Shown: piece by piece, positions 1 through 10,959 of the stretch
Numbering within the stretch: the stretch's first letter is position 1
Layout: every line of letters begins with the position of its first letter
Source: Siphonodentalium dalli
Taxonomy: Eukaryota; Mollusca; Scaphopoda; Gadilida; Siphonodentaliidae
Length of the DNA: 64,000 nt
Assembly: GCA_032622095.1 (NCBI GenBank)
Contig: CP136061.1
Coordinates: 131,758,087-131,822,086, forward strand
Reading direction: 5' to 3'
Notes under the pieces: generated by a model
What the model was told of the DNA's origin: nothing
What the model saw: only the letters and a program-made list of their open reading frames with translations
The model's database searches: none
Translations under genes and position numbers: made by a program

Positions 1-222
1 TATTTAGTATAGAAAGCGGTAATAACACCCTGTAGATCATGAAGATTTGCTGGCTGTTTCTCTTAAACAATAATATAGTATCATAATGTGGATATGATGG
101 GTACGATTTTTATTGTGTTTAAATGGGTTAATCATAATCTGTGTTTCTATTTTATTTTGCTTATCATGATTTGAGAAACTACTTACAAATTCAAAATATA
201 TTTGTTTTTGTGAGGGTGTCAA
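1..222. other. No feature recognised
   Basis: AT-rich sequence with no supported gene or repeat. The small minus-strand frame here has no codon-like character or splice context. Confidence 0.5.
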
Positions 223-236
223 CCCCCCCCCCCCCC
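223..236. repeat. Poly-C tract
   Basis: An uninterrupted run of C abuts the minisatellite that follows. At least a dozen similar poly-C or poly-G runs are scattered over the window. Confidence 0.9.
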
Positions 237-242
237 TCCACT

Positions 243-480
243 GAATTCTGAATACCAGTTAAGATAGGGGTGAATACTGAATACCAGTTAACAGAGGTGG
301 TGAATTCTGAAGTCAGTTAATGGAGAAGGGCTGAATACTGAATGCCAATTAACAGAGGGGGTGGGGGTGAATACTGAATGCCAGTTAACAGAGGGGGTGA
401 ATACCAGTTGGGAGAGGGGGTGAATAATGAATGCCAGTTAACAGAGGGGGCGAATAGTGGATACCAGTTCAGAAAATATG
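243..480. repeat. Minisatellite, about 30-bp unit, eight copies
   Basis: The phrase GAATRCCAGTTAACAGAGGGG recurs in degenerate form. Its GAAT(A/G)CCAGTT core starts near 250, 279, 309, 340, 376, 399, 429 and 460, so units are mostly 29-31 bp, with one long and one short. A 64-codon frame runs through part of it but reflects only the lack of stops in the repeat. Confidence 0.85.
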
Positions 481-1277
481 TGAATAAGAATCACACTTCA
501 ATACCATCTAAACACCTCAAAAAAGTAAGACCCCCCCCCTCATATAATACCCTCTATGACTGCTATATGTGAAAATATGACAACCAAACAACCTTTTGCG
601 AATTGAACTATAATTTATTCACAACAGAGATAAATCATTTATTGTGCACAACAGCATTCACTCTGCTGTTTTATTTATTTTCCTATATAAAAACATACTA
701 TGGGATACAGTTTAGAGTTAAACAAACAAGTGAGGCTGTGTCGTCACCGGCTTGTGCAGGTTAGTTTGCGATGCCATATCTCCGATCGTGTGTGGAGATT
801 TGCACTGAAACAATGTCACTCTTTTGTTTCTTGGTTAGATAAAATCCCTACAAATGATGAATGAGGAAGCTGTCCAATTGCAAGAATCTAATTGTAAAAA
901 TCCTTAAACTTATTTTTCCTTACTTTTCAGCTAGATGACACAAAGTTATGATAGATAACATTCTCATTGTAAGTATTTATAGTAACATACAAAACACTCA
1001 ATCAATAATTCTCACATGTCACTTAAAGTCATACATATTATCATTTGATATGTAGGTTCACTACCACAAAATATGGATCACGTTTGATTTTGGGTTCTGA
1101 CCACCTATTTTTACCAGAAAAAAATGGCCCTTTGTTCGGATTTGATTAAATTTTATTGTCCGCATAGCTTTAGCAAATACAGGCCATGTTCGGTTGGGTT
1201 CTGGCCACCATACCAGTTTTGAACCTTGTTTTTTTTTATTTAGAAATTTGAGTTTTTTCTGGGAATACAGGTAACAG
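481..1277. other. No feature recognised
   Basis: AT-rich intergenic sequence with a short poly-C tract near 531-538. No inverted repeat, coding exon or recurrent family was recognised. Confidence 0.5.
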
Positions 1278-1363
1278 GCCTGAGAACATGGTGTCTGGAC
1301 ATTTCAGAATGAGATCCCCAGAGGGTGAATTTAGTCATACTATACCGCACAGTGGGCTTGTAT
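1278..1363 (+). mobile_element. Left arm of CAAGCCTG-family hAT-like element
   Basis: The arm carries the phrase AGAATGAGATCCCCAGAGGG followed by TGAATTTAGT, matching the terminal arms of the elements at 30.4-32.0 and 62.8-63.3 kb. It stops where the hAT-like element at 1364 begins, and no matching right arm was seen beyond it, so it is a truncated copy. Confidence 0.6.
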
Positions 1364-3392
1364 CAGAGCTGTTAAGTTTCACGGCAATTCCGCAAATACG
1401 GATAACCCCCAATTTCTCCCAGATTCAGCAAAACTCTGCATTCGAAATCCCAAAAAAGGATGTTTTTTTATTTTTCGAATTTGTGAAATTGCGGGGATTC
1501 CCCAAATGACAGGGCTTTCTGGTACCGTAAATACCCACACATCAACATTAACTTTTGATGTTTCCTCTGATTGAAGACAATCAGTGGTAAACTGTGACTG
1601 ATATTAATTTATTTTCACACTCTGGTGAAGCCACACGTAGAAAGGGTGTTGTTATAGTATACGTATCATCACAAGTGTGCAGCTGTATTGTTACGCCTCA
1701 TTTATGAACATTTCTTAGTAATGGATTAGTGGTATGATTGCGAATGGAATGTGTCCATTTCGTTTGCGGGTAAAACTGCAAGACGGGTCATTTTGTACTT
1801 TCGTTTTCACCCATACATATCCAGTTGTAACCTTTGTAAATCGGGTTCGTTTTTACTTATTTTAAACAAAGTTCCTGCTTCTTAATAAATTTTTTAATAA
1901 ATTGTTGAATGTGTGCATTTCTTTTGGGGGTTAAACAGTAAGACGAGTCCATTTTGTAATTTATTCCGATTTTGTACTTTCGGTTTCGAGCATATCCGGC
2001 TGTATCCGGTGGAATTCTGAGTATTTTCACTTAGTTTACACAAAGTGTCTGCTTCTTTCTCTTAAATAAATGGTGGTATCTCCCACTCACAGCAGCTCTA
2101 TTACAATTACCAACAGGACATTCATTACCATTTTATTTAGGTCTATATATTTATAAAATGAACACAAATAGACACTCATAAAAACTATGTAATCTTCATC
2201 ATAAAAAAGATTTTTGGAACATGAACATATTTGGGCATACAGTAAAACCTGTCCTTCAAGACAGGTGGTCTTCCAATAGAGTGGTATACCAAAAAAGTTA
2301 AATTATGTACCGTAAGATTGTTGATTAGAACATGGATCAGCTATTCAAAAAGCACAAAGACTTGTCGATCACGTTGATTCTTTCCTCAAGAGTGAGAATT
2401 TTACGTTTTTTCTGTGGCGTTGCATATTTAGAAAAACATCCATGATTGAAGTTTAAGAACTTACAAAATGCCAGCAACTATCAAATGTTTTTATACGACA
2501 ACACGAGTATATTTATATTAAGTAAGCCGTGGGACATGCATCCACTAAAACCATTTTTCACAGTTTGGGCATCCCTCATAATCCCTCATTATATTAATTA
2601 ATTGTTCTCCAACGAGCTGATTGAATCATTTGTCAAAACATATATGCAACCATGTCTTCTTTAACAAAGGACCAATTTGTTGATGGCCTCCAGTCTGAAG
2701 CCAATTAAATATCAGATAATACCACGCATACATTGAATAATAACATTGAGTCGCACTGTGCACGTGCACAGAACGTGTCCATGCATTTATGTCTGAGGTA
2801 AACGTGAAGACGAGTCCATTTGTCATATCGGAAATTCCGTATTTTTTACTTCGGTTTCGCTTTCTAATATTATGTGACACGGGCTTGTTCAAACTTCAAA
2901 CTCATAACTCAACGACTTACATATTTTTATATTTGTGTATGCGACATTTGGGTCCACCAGAGAGGATTTTGTGTCTATTTAGCATTTAATGTTTAACTGT
3001 ATACACACATTTGTATAGTGAGGTTGCTCTGCCAGAGCGGTTAGATAAATTGATGGAGAAGATGATCACTCATATCCGGTTGTATCAAGTGTCTTTCACG
3101 TGCAATACTGCAAAGTTTAACCGATGTTTCTGTTTCGTTCTTCCTTAATAAATTGGAGTGGTCTCTCAATGCAGGTGAAATTCGTGTTTTGAACCAAATA
3201 TTAGGTGGTCGCGGTCGCGTTTCACAGGTGGTCGCACATTGAAGATGATATATAGAATAAACAAGTTGGTGAACAGGAAATACGGTCGGAAATAGCAGGT
3301 GGTCGCCGTTGACGGTGGTCTCTCAAGACAGGTTTTACTGTACCTCCCGCAAAAATCTCCCGGATTGACATTTTCAAAACTTAACAGGTCTG
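1364..3392. mobile_element. Non-autonomous hAT-like element with nested insertion
   Basis: The ends are CAGAGCTGTTAAGTTT and AAAACTTAACAGGTCTG, near-perfect inverted repeats starting with CAG as in hAT elements. The 8 bases outside each end, GCTTGTAT and GCTAGTAA, agree at 6 of 8 positions, consistent with a decayed 8-bp duplication. A second copy of the family, in the opposite orientation, is at 22462-23310 and aligns along its length. That copy lacks the 1.1-kb insert found here at 2240-3340. No transposase frame is present. Confidence 0.75.
2240..3340. mobile_element. TA-flanked DNA element nested in hAT-like element
   Basis: The ends are CAGTAAAACCTGTCCTT and the inverted CAGTAAAACCTGTCTTG, with TA immediately outside both (2238-2239 and 3341-3342). 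The sister hAT copy at 22.5 kb shows the empty site, with CA in place of TA. TA duplication and a CAGT start suggest a Tc1/mariner-superfamily non-autonomous element. The interior repeats the phrase AGACGAGTCCATTTTGT, also found in the surrounding hAT-like element, so the two may share captured sequence. Confidence 0.75.
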
Positions 3393-3459
3393 GCTAGTAA
3401 CTACTACTGAATATGCTGATTCTCACAAATAAACATTTACTATACCAGGCATTCAGTCC

Positions 3460-3636
3460 ATATTTCGAAATGCTTTATTACATCATTGTGGGAAAGCTGT
3501 GTCATCCAAGAAATCAAAATATGAGTCAGAGTTCCAGACACGCAAATCTGATAAGATTATCGGCGGCTTTGAAAAGAGATTGACAAGCCATCAGGCATAT
3601 TATGTCACACTTGGTGGTGCTCTTGTATTACTCATA
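3460..3636 (+). pseudogene. Possible coding exon remnant, hydrophobic C-terminus, cut by a MITE
   Basis: An open frame reads as a lysine- and glutamate-rich stretch (residues SSKKSKYESEFQTRKSDK) followed by HQAYYVTLGGALVLLI, resembling a short cytosolic segment plus a membrane anchor. Candidate AG acceptors lie about 10-60 bp upstream. There is no good ATG, so it would have to be an internal or last exon. The frame runs straight into the MITE starting at 3637. If the MITE and one TA copy are removed in thought, the next codon is a stop, so the native protein could have ended there. I do not recognise the family, and it could be chance. Confidence 0.3.
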
Positions 3637-4072
3637 CTGTATACACTCGTCAGTAAGCCCTGGGGACTAGTGCTCAAAATGTGGGTACTGGGCTTACTCA
3701 CCGAGGACCCCCCCCCCCCCCCCCCCCCCTGTGCAAAAATTCAGTTAGCCTTCAGGTGCCGACCTCTGATAGAGATGTGAACAATAAATGACACAATCCT
3801 TTGATTTATACCTCTTTGATTGATCCAACAACTAAGAATAGAATAAAATGTGTATAATTCACAACAATATTAACAGAAGTGTATACTATTATACATCTTT
3901 ATTTTTTAAGAAAAACAACTGGAAAAAAATAAAAAGATGTGATTGTATTATCTTCCAAATGCTCAAAAATGGGGGTGGGCTTATCTACGAGGACAACCCC
4001 ATGTTTTATTTAGGGTAAAAAACCCAGACTGGGCTTATCTTCGAGGATGGGTTTACTGACGGGTGTATAGAG
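3637..4072. mobile_element. TA-flanked MITE
   Basis: The left end reads CTGTATACACTCGTCAGTAA. The right end, inverted, reads CTCTATACACCCGTCAGTAA. TA lies immediately outside each (3635-3636 and 4073-4074). The phrase GGGCTTAYYYWCGAGGA occurs near both ends. A poly-C tract of about 22 bases sits at 3708-3729. No coding capacity. Confidence 0.75.
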
Positions 4073-4251
4073 TATATAAATTAAGGTATTCATTCACAAT
4101 TTCAGGTATCAATATTCAATGAGATACGTACTACAGACAAAACACTGAGATACGAATTGCAGACAAACACTGAGATCTGATGTATAAAGCAGCTGAAGTG
4201 GAATTCCAGAAGGAAATGTGGTTCATCTGACCAATAAAACAACCAGACATA

Positions 4252-4416
4252 CAGTAATGCTCTAAATAATCGACTCCTTAACCACAGCAGAATTATTGGT
4301 AATTTTTCAGGATTTAGTCGGAAATATGGCTTGTTTAGCCATATTTCCAACTAAATCCTGAAAAATTACCAATAATTCTGCTGTGGTTAAGGAGTTGATT
4401 ATTTAGAGCATTACTG
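4252..4416. mobile_element. Foldback MITE, CAGTAATGC family, copy A
   Basis: An almost perfect palindrome of about 165 bp starts CAGTAATGCTCTAAATAATC and ends with its complement, flanked by TA on both sides. The arms carry CCTTAACCACAGCAGAATTA and a sequence around GGATTTAGTCGGAAATATGG. Other copies are at 8032, 16967 and 19477, with a fragment at 61350. The TA duplication suggests mobilisation by a Tc1/mariner transposase. Confidence 0.85.
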
Positions 4417-4418
4417 TA

Positions 4419-5045
4419 GTGGGTCATGAGTCCAATTATTCTCACAAAGGAACCACAATTACAGAGAGTCATGGCTCTATCATTATTTATCATCATAGTT
4501 TATCTTCATTTAGATTATTTTTATCATCACCAATTCATGGTCTCTCAGTCTAGATCTATCTTGTTAATGATATCTTTGAGCAATGATGGTCTTGTATGAG
4601 TTTGAGAACTTTGTATCAATGAGGGGAAATAAATACTGACAATGTGGCCAGATTTGAAACATATCATAAACTTACTCTAGTAAATTAATAAACTTACTCT
4701 TACTCCAAAGCTATTGGGGTAGATCAGAAATCTCACTCAGAGTGAAATTTGTTTTTCAGACATACTATCCGTATATTCTATATATGTGGTTCCACTTGAT
4801 AAATTATTTTTATTTAGCACATTTGTTGACATTTGACAAAGGATTTTCAAGTGGAATTCCCTACTTCATAAAAAAAAAACCCTAAAAAAAACCCCTAATC
4901 TGAAAGTAAGTTTACTGATGATCCTTTGCAGTAAATATGTAACCTGTCATACTCAAGTTCATCTTTCATGTTGGAAGACAAATCAAATTCATCAGTTTGA
5001 TTTTATGCACTGATTTAGTTCATGTCTTTTGCATTATTCCACCCT
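4419..5045. other. No feature recognised
   Basis: AT-rich sequence, no supported gene or repeat. Confidence 0.5.
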
Positions 5046-5550
5046 GGCCAAGTGGTCCTGCAAGTGTGCTATGATGTGGTTGGGTCCTGCTGAATTGCTA
5101 TGATGCTGTTAGGACAAACTGATGCTGTTAAGAAAAAGTACCGTTATCTTTTATAAAGTTGTCATTTTTGTGGTTTTCGAATAATCTGAGCATATCAAGG
5201 AAAAGCCATTATTTGTTTAAAATATTCGAGAGACATATATTTTGCGAAATAGTTGTAATACTAATTGTATTAGTTGATGAAAATCGACTCCAATCAATTT
5301 GGCTATTCATCGTTTTACAAACACCAGCGCAGCCATTATTCAATTTTTCAAAAATATATATGTTCTTGAATGATTCATACAGGCACTGGCTTTTTCTCAA
5401 ATCGCTCGGATTAGCCAAACACCAAAAAAATGATAACTTTAGAAAAAATAACGGTACTCTTTCTTAACAGCATCAGTTTGCCCTCATAGCATCATAGCAA
5501 TTCAGCAGGACCCGCCAGCATCATAGCACATTTGCAGGACCACTTGACCA
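5046..5550. mobile_element. Long-arm palindromic element (foldback)
   Basis: Inverted arms of about 150-160 bp begin GGCCAAGTGGTCCTGCAA and end with the complement TTGCAGGACCACTTGACCA. Both arms contain GGGTCCTGCTGAATTGCTAT and CAAACTGATGCTGTTAAGAA. The spacer is AT-rich. Two overlapping small frames, one per strand, are by-products of the symmetry. Target duplication was not resolved. Confidence 0.75.
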
Positions 5551-5559
5551 GGGATGTAT

Positions 5560-6330
5560 TCTATGTCATGTTACTAACAATCTGCTCATACTCAATACTG
5601 GTCATAGTTGACTGAGAGTTATTAAATAGTCACCTTGTTATTGCCAGCCATGTAGATTGAGAGCGTAAAGATGCTGGAAACAGATAAGGGTAGGGGAACA
5701 CCTCAAAATATATCCTCATTATAAAAAGTTGCAAACAGGGTTCACGCTGGCCCAAAGTTTCTTTTGGTAAATTTTTTAGCCACTTCCAAATTTCTTTTAT
5801 CCATTTTTCAGAAACTATTGGCCAAATTGAAATTACATTATATAGGGTCGTTGAGAAAACCGAAACTAAAAACAGTAAAGCAAGATAATAAAAAGCATGT
5901 ACAAAAACAAAATAATGGATCAAATTTGGTCAAAATAATTGGTCAAATTTGGTCAAAGATCGGACGTGATGTTGGTATTTATCCATCTTTATATATATAA
6001 AATCCAACATAACTGTGCACTACATGTAGCTGGTTGCTATTTGTTTAATATAGCAGTAAATTATTGTCAAATGATTAACACAGGACGTCGTGATAGTACC
6101 CGATCATCATTTCTTTGATAAGTATGCTTGGAATACTTCTGTTGTTATCCATACATACCAGGCGAGCAGCTACTCAGTAACTATTAAAAAGTGTAATGGT
6201 TTTAGTTAGATTTGTAATTGCTGGCATATGCTGAAACTTTTTGGCCAAATGAAATTTTCTTTTGGCCATTTTTGAAAAAAATCTAGCCATTGGCCACTGA
6301 CAGCATGAACTCTGGTTGCAAATGCATATA
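5560..6330. other. AT-rich spacer with decayed TTGGCCAAA repeat
   Basis: Two degenerate stretches (about 5735-5960 and 6220-6320) share phrases such as TTTTGGCCA and CAGGGTTCAYGCTGGCCCAA with the duplicated block that follows. They look like old fragments of the same repeat. No gene is supported. Confidence 0.4.
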
Positions 6331-6332
6331 AT

Positions 6333-7137
6333 CTCCTATTAACAAAGCAACAATTAATTTTAAAATTATAATCAAATGCCTCGTCACGATGACAGGGTTC
6401 GTGCTAGCCCAAAATTCCCATATTTTTTGTGCCACTTTTGAATTACCTAAATATATTTATTTTATTTTATCAATGACATATTTACGATCATACGCTTTCA
6501 TTTAGGACCCAATTTAATAGCCATTTCAGGACTGGTGTTTTGTTTTTGACCGATTGAATATCAGATTATTATATGCGCTGTTGGGGATCAATTGCCAAAA
6601 GCCAAAAAGCTAATTTTTTTGGCAAATCGTAATTTTTGCAAATTTCTTTTTTTATAGCAATTTGCTAAAATGTCAATGGGCAGCGTGAACCATGCTCGAT
6701 TCTTTTGAACATTTGATTCTTTTTAGTTCTTGAGTTACAAGTGACCCAATTGAGCTACAAAATATTGATCTCCAAAATAACAGAAAATGAGATCTCCCAG
6801 AAAATGGGATCTAAGCAGAATGAGGTCCCCTTAGGGTGCTTTTGGTGATGCTAGCCCACTCTGTGGGATAAAATCACTAAATTCACCCTCTGGGGACCTC
6901 ATTCTGAAAATGACAGACACAATATTTGCAGGCTTGAAGGGGAAATGATGGTTACAGCAGTTCACAAGATCAAATTTTTGGACAATTTACTGAGTCTAAT
7001 CCACGGTTGTGAACATACCGGTATATACACGTATTGTGAAGGCCAACTTATTTATATTTTTTAATGAAGCGCTTGTATTTTGCTGAGGATAATATAAATC
7101 AGACACATCCCACTCACAATAACTCAATATATAATTT
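6333..7137 (+). repeat. Direct duplication, first unit
   Basis: This segment is repeated in the same orientation at 7138-8011. Shared landmarks are AACAAAGCAACA near the start, TTCGTGCTRGCCCAAAATTC, CATACGCTTTCATTTAGGAC and CAGACACATCCCACTCACAA at the end. It includes an inverted CAAGCCTG-family fragment around 6815-6935. Confidence 0.75.
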
Positions 7138-8011
7138 CCTATAAACAAAGCAACAGTTATTGTTAAAATTAGAATCAAATGCTTCGTCACGATGGCAGGG
7201 TTCGTGCTGGCCCAAAATTCCCATATTTTTTGTGCCACTTTTGAATTGTGTATTTCCAAAAAGAAAACAGGCAAATTACCTAAATATATTTATATTTATT
7301 TTATCAATGACATATTTACGATCATACGCTTTCATTTAGGACCCAATTTAATAGCCATTTCACGACTGGTGTTTTGTTTCTGACCGATTGAATATCAGAT
7401 TATTATATGCACTGTTTGGGATCAATTGCCAAAAGCCAAAAAGCTAGTTACAAATTTTTTTGCAAATCATAATTTTTGTTATTGCAAATTCATTTTTTAT
7501 AGCAATTTGCTAAAATGTCAATGGGCAGCGTGAACCATGCTCGATGGATGTAATTTAATATTTGATTCTTTTTAGTTCTTGAGTTACAAGTGACCGAATT
7601 GAGCTACAAAATATTGAGCTCCAAAATAACAATGGTGCCAGAACTGGCAGGCCATGCGAATCGCACGACAAGTGTAGGTCGTACAACATCTAGAAAGACC
7701 TTTAGATTGGCAAAAGTAACATAATTTACACTTCATTGAATTTGGTGATGCTAGCCCGCTCTGCGGGATAGAATAACTAAATTCACCCTCTGGGGACCTC
7801 ATTCTGTAAATGACAGACACAATATTTGTAGGCTTGAAGGGGAAATGATGGTTACAGCAGTTCACAAGATCAAATTTGTTGACAATTTACTGAGTCTAAT
7901 GTTGTGAAGATACTGATATATACATGTATTGTGAAGGCCAACTTATTTATATTTTTTAATGAAGTGCTTGTATTTTGCTGAGGATAATATAATCAGACAC
8001 ATCCCACTCAC
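7138..8011 (+). repeat. Direct duplication, second unit
   Basis: Second unit of the duplication starting at 6333. It differs by point changes and by about 100 bp of extra sequence near 7630-7735, just before the CAAGCCTG-family fragment at 7740-7840. That fragment carries a left-hand break different from its counterpart at 6815, so the units diverged after duplicating. Confidence 0.75.
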
Positions 8012-8031
8012 AATATTTTTCACAATACTTA

Positions 8032-8206
8032 CAGTAATGCCCTAATTAATCGACTGCTTAACCACAGCAGAATTATGGGTAACTTTTCAGGATTTCTCGG
8101 GGAGGGCATTCCGATGAATGGCAACAAGCCATATTTCCGACTAAATCCTGAAAAGTTACCCATAATTCTACTGTGGTTAAGGGGTCGATTACTTAGAGCA
8201 TTACTG
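8032..8206. mobile_element. Foldback MITE, CAGTAATGC family, copy B
   Basis: About 175 bp, palindromic, starting CAGTAATGCCCTAATTAATC, with TA outside both ends (8030-8031 and 8207-8208). The arms match copies A, C and D. The centre differs (GGGGAGGGCATTCC), as expected for a variable loop. Confidence 0.85.
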
Positions 8207-8208
8207 TA

Positions 8209-8632
8209 TATTTTCATGTTTTTGTTGAGCATGTAGTCAGGAATATTTTGTCAAAGCCACATGTAGTGTTGACACAATTTGTTTCAGAATTATAAATATC
8301 AGGGCCTGGAACCTACGTCACTAATATGATCTCTGAACCTTTGCTTCAGACTTTCGGTTAGCTGCTATCTGGAACTCATGCAGTGTTTGAGCTACATATT
8401 TGTTGCAGGAATTATTGTAATTACGAGTGAAAGGGGTCATGTGCATTTTACAAACATCTATTAAATGGTTGAGGTTTGTTTGATGTTCAAAATTGTTACA
8501 CAATTGATACCTATTTTCCTTGTAAATGTCAGTTATAAATATGAGTTTTAAAAAATCTTGAATGTGTATTGTGAATTTTCACAGCTTAGGTACTGGTTTA
8601 TCCCATCAGACCAGACAAACATTTATATGTTT
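8209..8632. other. No feature recognised
   Basis: AT-rich sequence without supported features. Confidence 0.5.
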
Positions 8633-8636
8633 TAAC

Positions 8637-9071
8637 CCTTTCAGTGCCAGGGGCCGATCTCATCGGCCCTAATTTACGGTCTGTAAAATCGGCCCTAAAA
8701 ATTTGTTGAAATTTTTTTTGGGTATGCTCAAGCATGCTATAGCGAATTTTAAAACAAACTGGTTAAAACCTTAGGGGCATGTTATAACTCAAAAATATCA
8801 CCAAGTATTCATAGTAATAATTTTGATGCCCATGAAAAATGTAAGATTCCCTGGCACTAAACCTACAAAATAAGTCTGTTAAAGAATATAAGAAAAAAAT
8901 TATTAAAATTGTAAAAAAATTTAACAAATAATAACAAATGATGAAAAATTGTTAGGCCAATGCATTCTCTTATATATGTGAGGCGACCTATGGTCGACTC
9001 GCATATATAAGAGAATGCATTGGCACAGGGTATATGGGTTGATACAAACATCGGACCTGGCACTCAAAGGG
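8637..9071. mobile_element. piggyBac-like MITE with long hairpin
   Basis: The element starts CCCTTTCAGTGCCAGGG and ends CCTGGCACTCAAAGGG, with TTAA immediately outside both ends (8633-8636 and 9072-9075). TTAA targets with CCC-starting ends are typical of the piggyBac superfamily. A hairpin at about 8955-9032 pairs CAATGCATTCTCTTATATAT with its complement around a 20-base centre. No transposase. Confidence 0.8.
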
Positions 9072-9158
9072 TTAAACAAATATAAAATAAAACCGCTTTG
9101 GGTTAGATATATGATTGGTGGTGTACGTTCCTGGCCCTAAATATAGAGCTGCACTGCG

Positions 9159-9578
9159 TTACGGGTTAGTGATTATCGCATGATAGCGGAAAGCAGAAGG
9201 ATACTCGAGAACCGGAGGCTCAAGTGGTAGCCTTCCCCAATCTGCTCGAGTGCGGTAATCTCTAACCAAAAACAAAAGTGATAATATTCTGAGGTTTTCC
9301 GGTCGACATTCGTTGCTTTGCAATGATTTATATATCACAAACTTCTGAATTCTTGTTGCATCACCTTTTACAATGTAATTAACTTCAGGATCGGCCCAGG
9401 TCAAACTATCAAAAAATACCACATAGACTTTAACTAAGAATACAACAACAGGGCAACAGGGGTGTACAAAAATATGTTGTCGGGGGTGAAGAAAGGTTCT
9501 AGTAAGCAGAATTGGGCACAAGGAAGATATACAGAATCTTTTAACTGTTTTAGCAGTCAAAAGTGACTGAAATTTCAC
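9159..9578 (-). CDS. Unrecognised 139-codon open frame
   Basis: Starts at an ATG. The last 30 or so residues (including RADWGRLPLEPPVLEYPSAF) come from a stretch richer in GC than its surroundings. No signal peptide, domain or splice context is convincing, and the N-terminal half looks like chance translation of AT-rich DNA. It could be a relic of a repeat or a pseudogene fragment. Confidence 0.15.
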   Translation of the reverse strand: MKFQSLLTAKTVKRFCISSLCPILLTRTFLHPRQHIFVHPCCPVVVFLVKVYVVFFDSLTWADPEVNYIVKGDATRIQKFVIYKSLQSNECRPENLRILSLLFLVRDYRTRADWGRLPLEPPVLEYPSAFRYHAIITNP

Positions 9579-9640
9579 TTCAATTCTGAAAAAGAAATTT
9601 TATGAATTTGAAAGTTTCTATTATCTTCCGTCTTCATTTT

Positions 9641-10068
9641 TAGCTCAAAGGCAAGTTTGAGCTATTGCCATGGGTTGGCATCCGTCCATCAACAATTTTC
9701 TTTGGCACACCCTACAAGCCACATTTGTCAACGGATCATCACCAAATTTCATATCGATCTTTGGGGTGACCTCTAAATGGGAGCTATCAATTGTTTTGGA
9801 ATTTCATTGAAAAACATGTAATGGCAGCCAGCAGCCATTTTGAATTTCAAATTTGAATCCAGCAGCACACCTTGCAGCCCACATTTATTGAAGAAATGAT
9901 TTGAAAATTTACAGGCATGTTTAGGATCTCATCTAAATAAGAGCTATCAAAACTTCATATGGCTCTCTAGTATTACTTAAATATTTCAACTTTCCACATT
10001 CCTTATCGCTCCATTGACATTATCCCCTTGAGCTACAGTGTCATTGACACTTTCATTGAATACGTTTG
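9641..10068 (+). mobile_element. TTGAGCTATTGCCATGG-family repeat, degenerate copy
   Basis: Starts TTTTTAGCTCAAAGGCAAG and TTTGAGCTATTGCCATGGG, and ends TTGAGCTACAGTGTCATTGA. The same ends bound the better copy at 59028-59863. The interior carries the phrase GCAGCCAGCAGCCATTTTGA seen in this family. Two or three decayed internal units are present. Confidence 0.65.
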
Positions 10069-10234
10069 TATGCTCTCTCCTGATTTATAGTATTCATGTC
10101 TATTTTAGATTGTGAACCCTGTTTGTGGCATTAATATCTAATAAATGTGATGCACTGAAAATAGTCAATGATTTAAGGCCAGTATAAATGATTTACTAAA
10201 TTCTCATCCTATTATATTTTTTTTAAATTGGGGC

Positions 10235-10955
10235 ACTGGCAAATTGTGTTATCCCCCACCCAAAAATATTTTGGCGGGGGGATATAGCAATGGGATCCGT
10301 CCATCTCGAAAAGATGTCCGGGGGTTATTTCAACAATTATCAACTGATATAACAGATTCACAAAGGGAATATATGAAACAAGTTCCCAAACTAGGCACGG
10401 CCAGACATTTTAACCATAGATACGGCCCTTTTATTGTAATGTTTTGGTGTTTAGCACCCAGGAAAAGTATTCCAGGGTTTATTTCGAACAATTATCAACA
10501 TATTTGAAAGATTTTTGGTATGTGAGTTCACAAGAGGAGTTTCTGAAACGAGTTCGCAAAATATGCTCGGCCGTACATTTTTACCAGAGATACGGCCCTT
10601 TGGTTGCCATTTTTTGGCATTTAGCAGCCACGAAAAGTTGTCCAGGGGTTATTTCGAACATTTATCAACAGATTTAAAAGATATTTGGTCCATGAATTCA
10701 CATGAGGAGTTTCTGAAACGAGTTCGCAAACTTGGCTCAGACATACATTTTTATCAGAGTTACAGTTCTTTGATTGTAATTTTTTTGGCGTTGCAATTTA
10801 ATTTAAAGTCCGAACTAAATCCATTTATTAACAAATCTCAAACAAATCATATCAGTATTAACCGATTTCCATTATTATTTAGCATATTTTAAAAATGACC
10901 ATCCCCGACTTTGCCCACCTAGGCAGGGGATATCACCATCAGAGAGCACTTGTTT
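10235..10955 (+). repeat. Hairpin-bounded tandem module, about 160-bp unit
   Basis: The left border is a hairpin of the form TATCCCCC..GGGGGGATA (10250-10285) and the right border has GTCCCCGAC-type C/G-rich complementary runs near 10900-10935. Between them three units of about 155-170 bp repeat ATTTCGAACAATTATCAACA and GAGTTTCTGAAACGAGTTCG. The three open frames through it shift unit to unit and are not genes. The layout resembles bivalve pearl/Helitron-related non-autonomous elements. Confidence 0.6.
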
Positions 10956-10959
10956 GTTA

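Noticed and set aside
10244-10892. Three overlapping frames of 77-125 codons
   Set aside because: They are translations of successive 160-bp repeat units in shifting frames with no codon conservation.
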